From NCBI GenBank assembly GCA_030640905.1, contig DAOWIM010000156.1, forward strand, positions 1 to 5,449: 5,449 nt of DNA. Direction: 5' to 3'. This document shows positions 4,219 through 5,449 of the stretch, one piece after another (position 1 is the first letter of the stretch; every line of letters starts with the position of its first letter). The notes under the pieces were generated by a model, which worked only from the letters and a program-made list of their open reading frames with translations, was not told the origin of the DNA and did not search any database. The translations under genes were made by a program, and so were the position numbers. Source of the stretch: a bacterium (GTDB lineage: Bacteria > Zixibacteria > MSB-5A5 > GN15 > FEB-12).

Positions 4219-5449
4219 TCTCCTCCGTAGATAAGTTCGCGGCGACGATGCATCGCTTGTATCGCCTGTCGCCTGATGTTGGGACGCCAGTTGCCGCTAA
4301 ACTTCACCAGCAACTTTTCACCCTTCTCGCTGCGATTATGACTGAGGGCTTCGAATGCGGCAAACCGGAAAAAGGCCAGAGTTCGATTACGAAATGGGTT
4401 CGGCTTCAAAATCAACTTCGCCAGATACGGCACGGCTGCATCACCACCGAGTATCGAGAAAGCCTTTAGCAGACCAAGCTGATCGTCATCCTCGAGATCG
4501 CCGAAACTATCCTGGTTCAGCACGGTGGTGATAGCGGCAAAGGCTGGACGTCCGCGCCGGGCGACAATCGAGTTGACGGCTTCTGCACGAATGTCTTTTT
4601 CGCTATCTTTGACCGCCCGCGCCAGAAGTTCCAGGGCCTGATCGTCCTCGCAGTTTTTCAGTTCTTCAACCAATTTGAGCCGGACGCTACGATTCTCATG
4701 GTCCAGCAGGCCGGCAAGATGAGAGAAAGCGCGATCATCGCCAATCTGAGCCATGATTACAATTGAATTGCAGACGACTTCGGGTCGCTTATCCTGAATT
4801 CCCTTGGAGACAAGATTGATATTGTTCTTGCCATTTCGGGCCAGAAAATTACACAACGTTTGCCGGTGCGTTTCGTGTTGGAGTTCACCGAGCAGGTCGG
4901 TCAGACCGGCCAGAGCTTCCCAGCCAAAATTCTTAAGATAACGATTGAGATCCGCCGCGCCGGTGTTGGGATGATCGTTGAGCGATTTGGTTAGTACTTT
5001 CAGGCGGTCGCGGCTCCCGGCGGTGATCAGTGCTTCCTTGATTCGTTCGGCCCAGAGTGGTTTGTTTTTGCGGAGATCGTCTTCCAGCCTGGTTAAGTAT
5101 CGCAGAATCTGGCCGCTCTCAATGAGTCGACCGGCCAGCACAAAATCAGTCAGCACTTTTTCGCAGATGGTGACAGTTTCGTAGAAAGGCTGCATCTCAT
5201 TTTCCTGCAGCAACATCTCCTTGAGTAATCCAAGTGTTGATTCGTATGGTTCAAATTCAGCATCGGCCAGAGCCAGCTCGACGATTGTCTGCTCCTCTTC
5301 TTCGGAGAGCTTTAGCTCATCGTTGAGAATGAGGGTTGTATTCGGTATCGGGGCGGGAGCGTGGTGCCCTCCGACTGGAGTATCACCAAACCCCATAGCG
5401 GCAATCGCTTCACCAACCTTGAAGTCTCCGGAGTCAAAGTCATCGTCAT
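4215..5449 (-). CDS. HEAT-repeat protein, 5' end cut by the window edge
   Basis: An alpha-helical repeat protein, likely a cytoplasmic scaffold or binding platform with no catalytic motif. The frame stays open from the TGA stop (4217-4215) to the right edge. The first in-window ATG (5396) has no ribosome binding site, and the 17 codons before it read as ordinary acidic coding sequence (DDDFDSGDFKVGEAIAAMGF), so the real start is probably outside. Counting from that ATG, residues 1-30 form a low-complexity linker rich in Gly, His and Pro, 30-150 are helical, and HEAT-like repeats run from about 158 to 385. The clearest are PEVVCNSIVIMAQIGD (205-220), RSVRLKLVEELKNCED (236-251) and KDIRAEAVNSIVARRG (267-282), with later units at 305-330 and 340-385. 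There is no signal peptide or membrane segment in the visible part. Its end overlaps the HD-GYP start by 4 bp (ATGA), so the two are surely co-transcribed and probably made in fixed ratio; physical partnership is inference. Confidence 0.8.
   Translation of the reverse strand, partial: DDDFDSGDFKVGEAIAAMGFGDTPVGGHHAPAPIPNTTLILNDELKLSEEEEQTIVELALADAEFEPYESTLGLLKEMLLQENEMQPFYETVTICEKVLTDFVLAGRLIESGQILRYLTRLEDDLRKNKPLWAERIKEALITAGSRDRLKVLTKSLNDHPNTGAADLNRYLKNFGWEALAGLTDLLGELQHETHRQTLCNFLARNGKNNINLVSKGIQDKRPEVVCNSIVIMAQIGDDRAFSHLAGLLDHENRSVRLKLVEELKNCEDDQALELLARAVKDSEKDIRAEAVNSIVARRGRPAFAAITTVLNQDSFGDLEDDDQLGLLKAFSILGGDAAVPYLAKLILKPNPFRNRTLAFFRFAAFEALSHNRSEKGEKLLVKFSGNWRPNIRRQAIQAMHRRRELIYGGE
4221..4226 (-). 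promoter_or_regulatory. Strong ribosome binding site of the HD-GYP gene
   Basis: On the minus strand GGAGGA (4226-4221) lies inside the last codons of the HEAT gene, just before two adjacent ATG codons. Spacing from GGAGG is 3 bases to the ATG at 4218 and 6 bases to the ATG at 4215. The second ATG may therefore be the main start, making the protein 481 residues. The placement points to translational coupling with the HEAT gene. Confidence 0.65.

Noticed and set aside
4209..4469. Plus-strand frame antisense to the end of the HEAT gene
   Set aside because: The HEAT repeats are continuous on the other strand. This frame has no independent support.

Overview
The window is bacterial DNA of roughly balanced GC (estimated by eye). 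It carries five closely packed protein genes on both strands and no recognisable mobile element, CRISPR array or RNA gene. No gene is a strict species marker. A DUF5683-type membrane protein, an HD-GYP protein with a long N-terminal module, a HEAT-repeat partner and a stand-alone polyprenyl-phosphate phosphoribosyltransferase homologue together suggest a Gram-negative-type lineage near the FCB superphylum or a related candidate phylum (Zixibacteria-like). This placement is inference from gene content and is not proven by the sequence.

Layout from left to right. Positions 1-224 hold no gene I can support, only small inverted and direct repeats. Positions 225-1103 (minus) encode a UbiA-superfamily membrane enzyme very similar in motifs to decaprenyl-phosphate phosphoribosyltransferase. 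A 151-bp divergent intergenic region follows. It contains an 8-bp perfect dyad with a competing alternative stem, plus weak promoter candidates for both directions. Positions 1255-2196 (plus) encode a diacylglycerol-kinase-fold lipid kinase homologue with an altered nucleotide-loop motif. Seven bases later a small exported or membrane DUF5683 protein begins (2204-2773), so these two probably form one transcript.

The right half is a minus-strand pair. A HEAT-repeat protein (4215 to the right edge, 5' end cut by the window) overlaps by 4 bp the start of an HD-GYP phosphodiesterase-type protein (2770-4218). The HD-GYP gene ends tail-to-tail with the DUF5683 gene, and the two share four bases.

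Functionally there are two themes. The left half concerns lipid and polyprenyl-phosphate chemistry at the membrane: a phosphoribosyl transfer enzyme, a lipid kinase homologue and a small membrane protein. The right half is probably a signalling module in which a HEAT scaffold is translationally coupled to a cyclic-di-GMP-type HD-GYP enzyme. I found no clear evidence of a wholly new system. The points most worth checking are the HEAT/HD-GYP pair, the altered lipid kinase motif, and the dyad in the divergent region.
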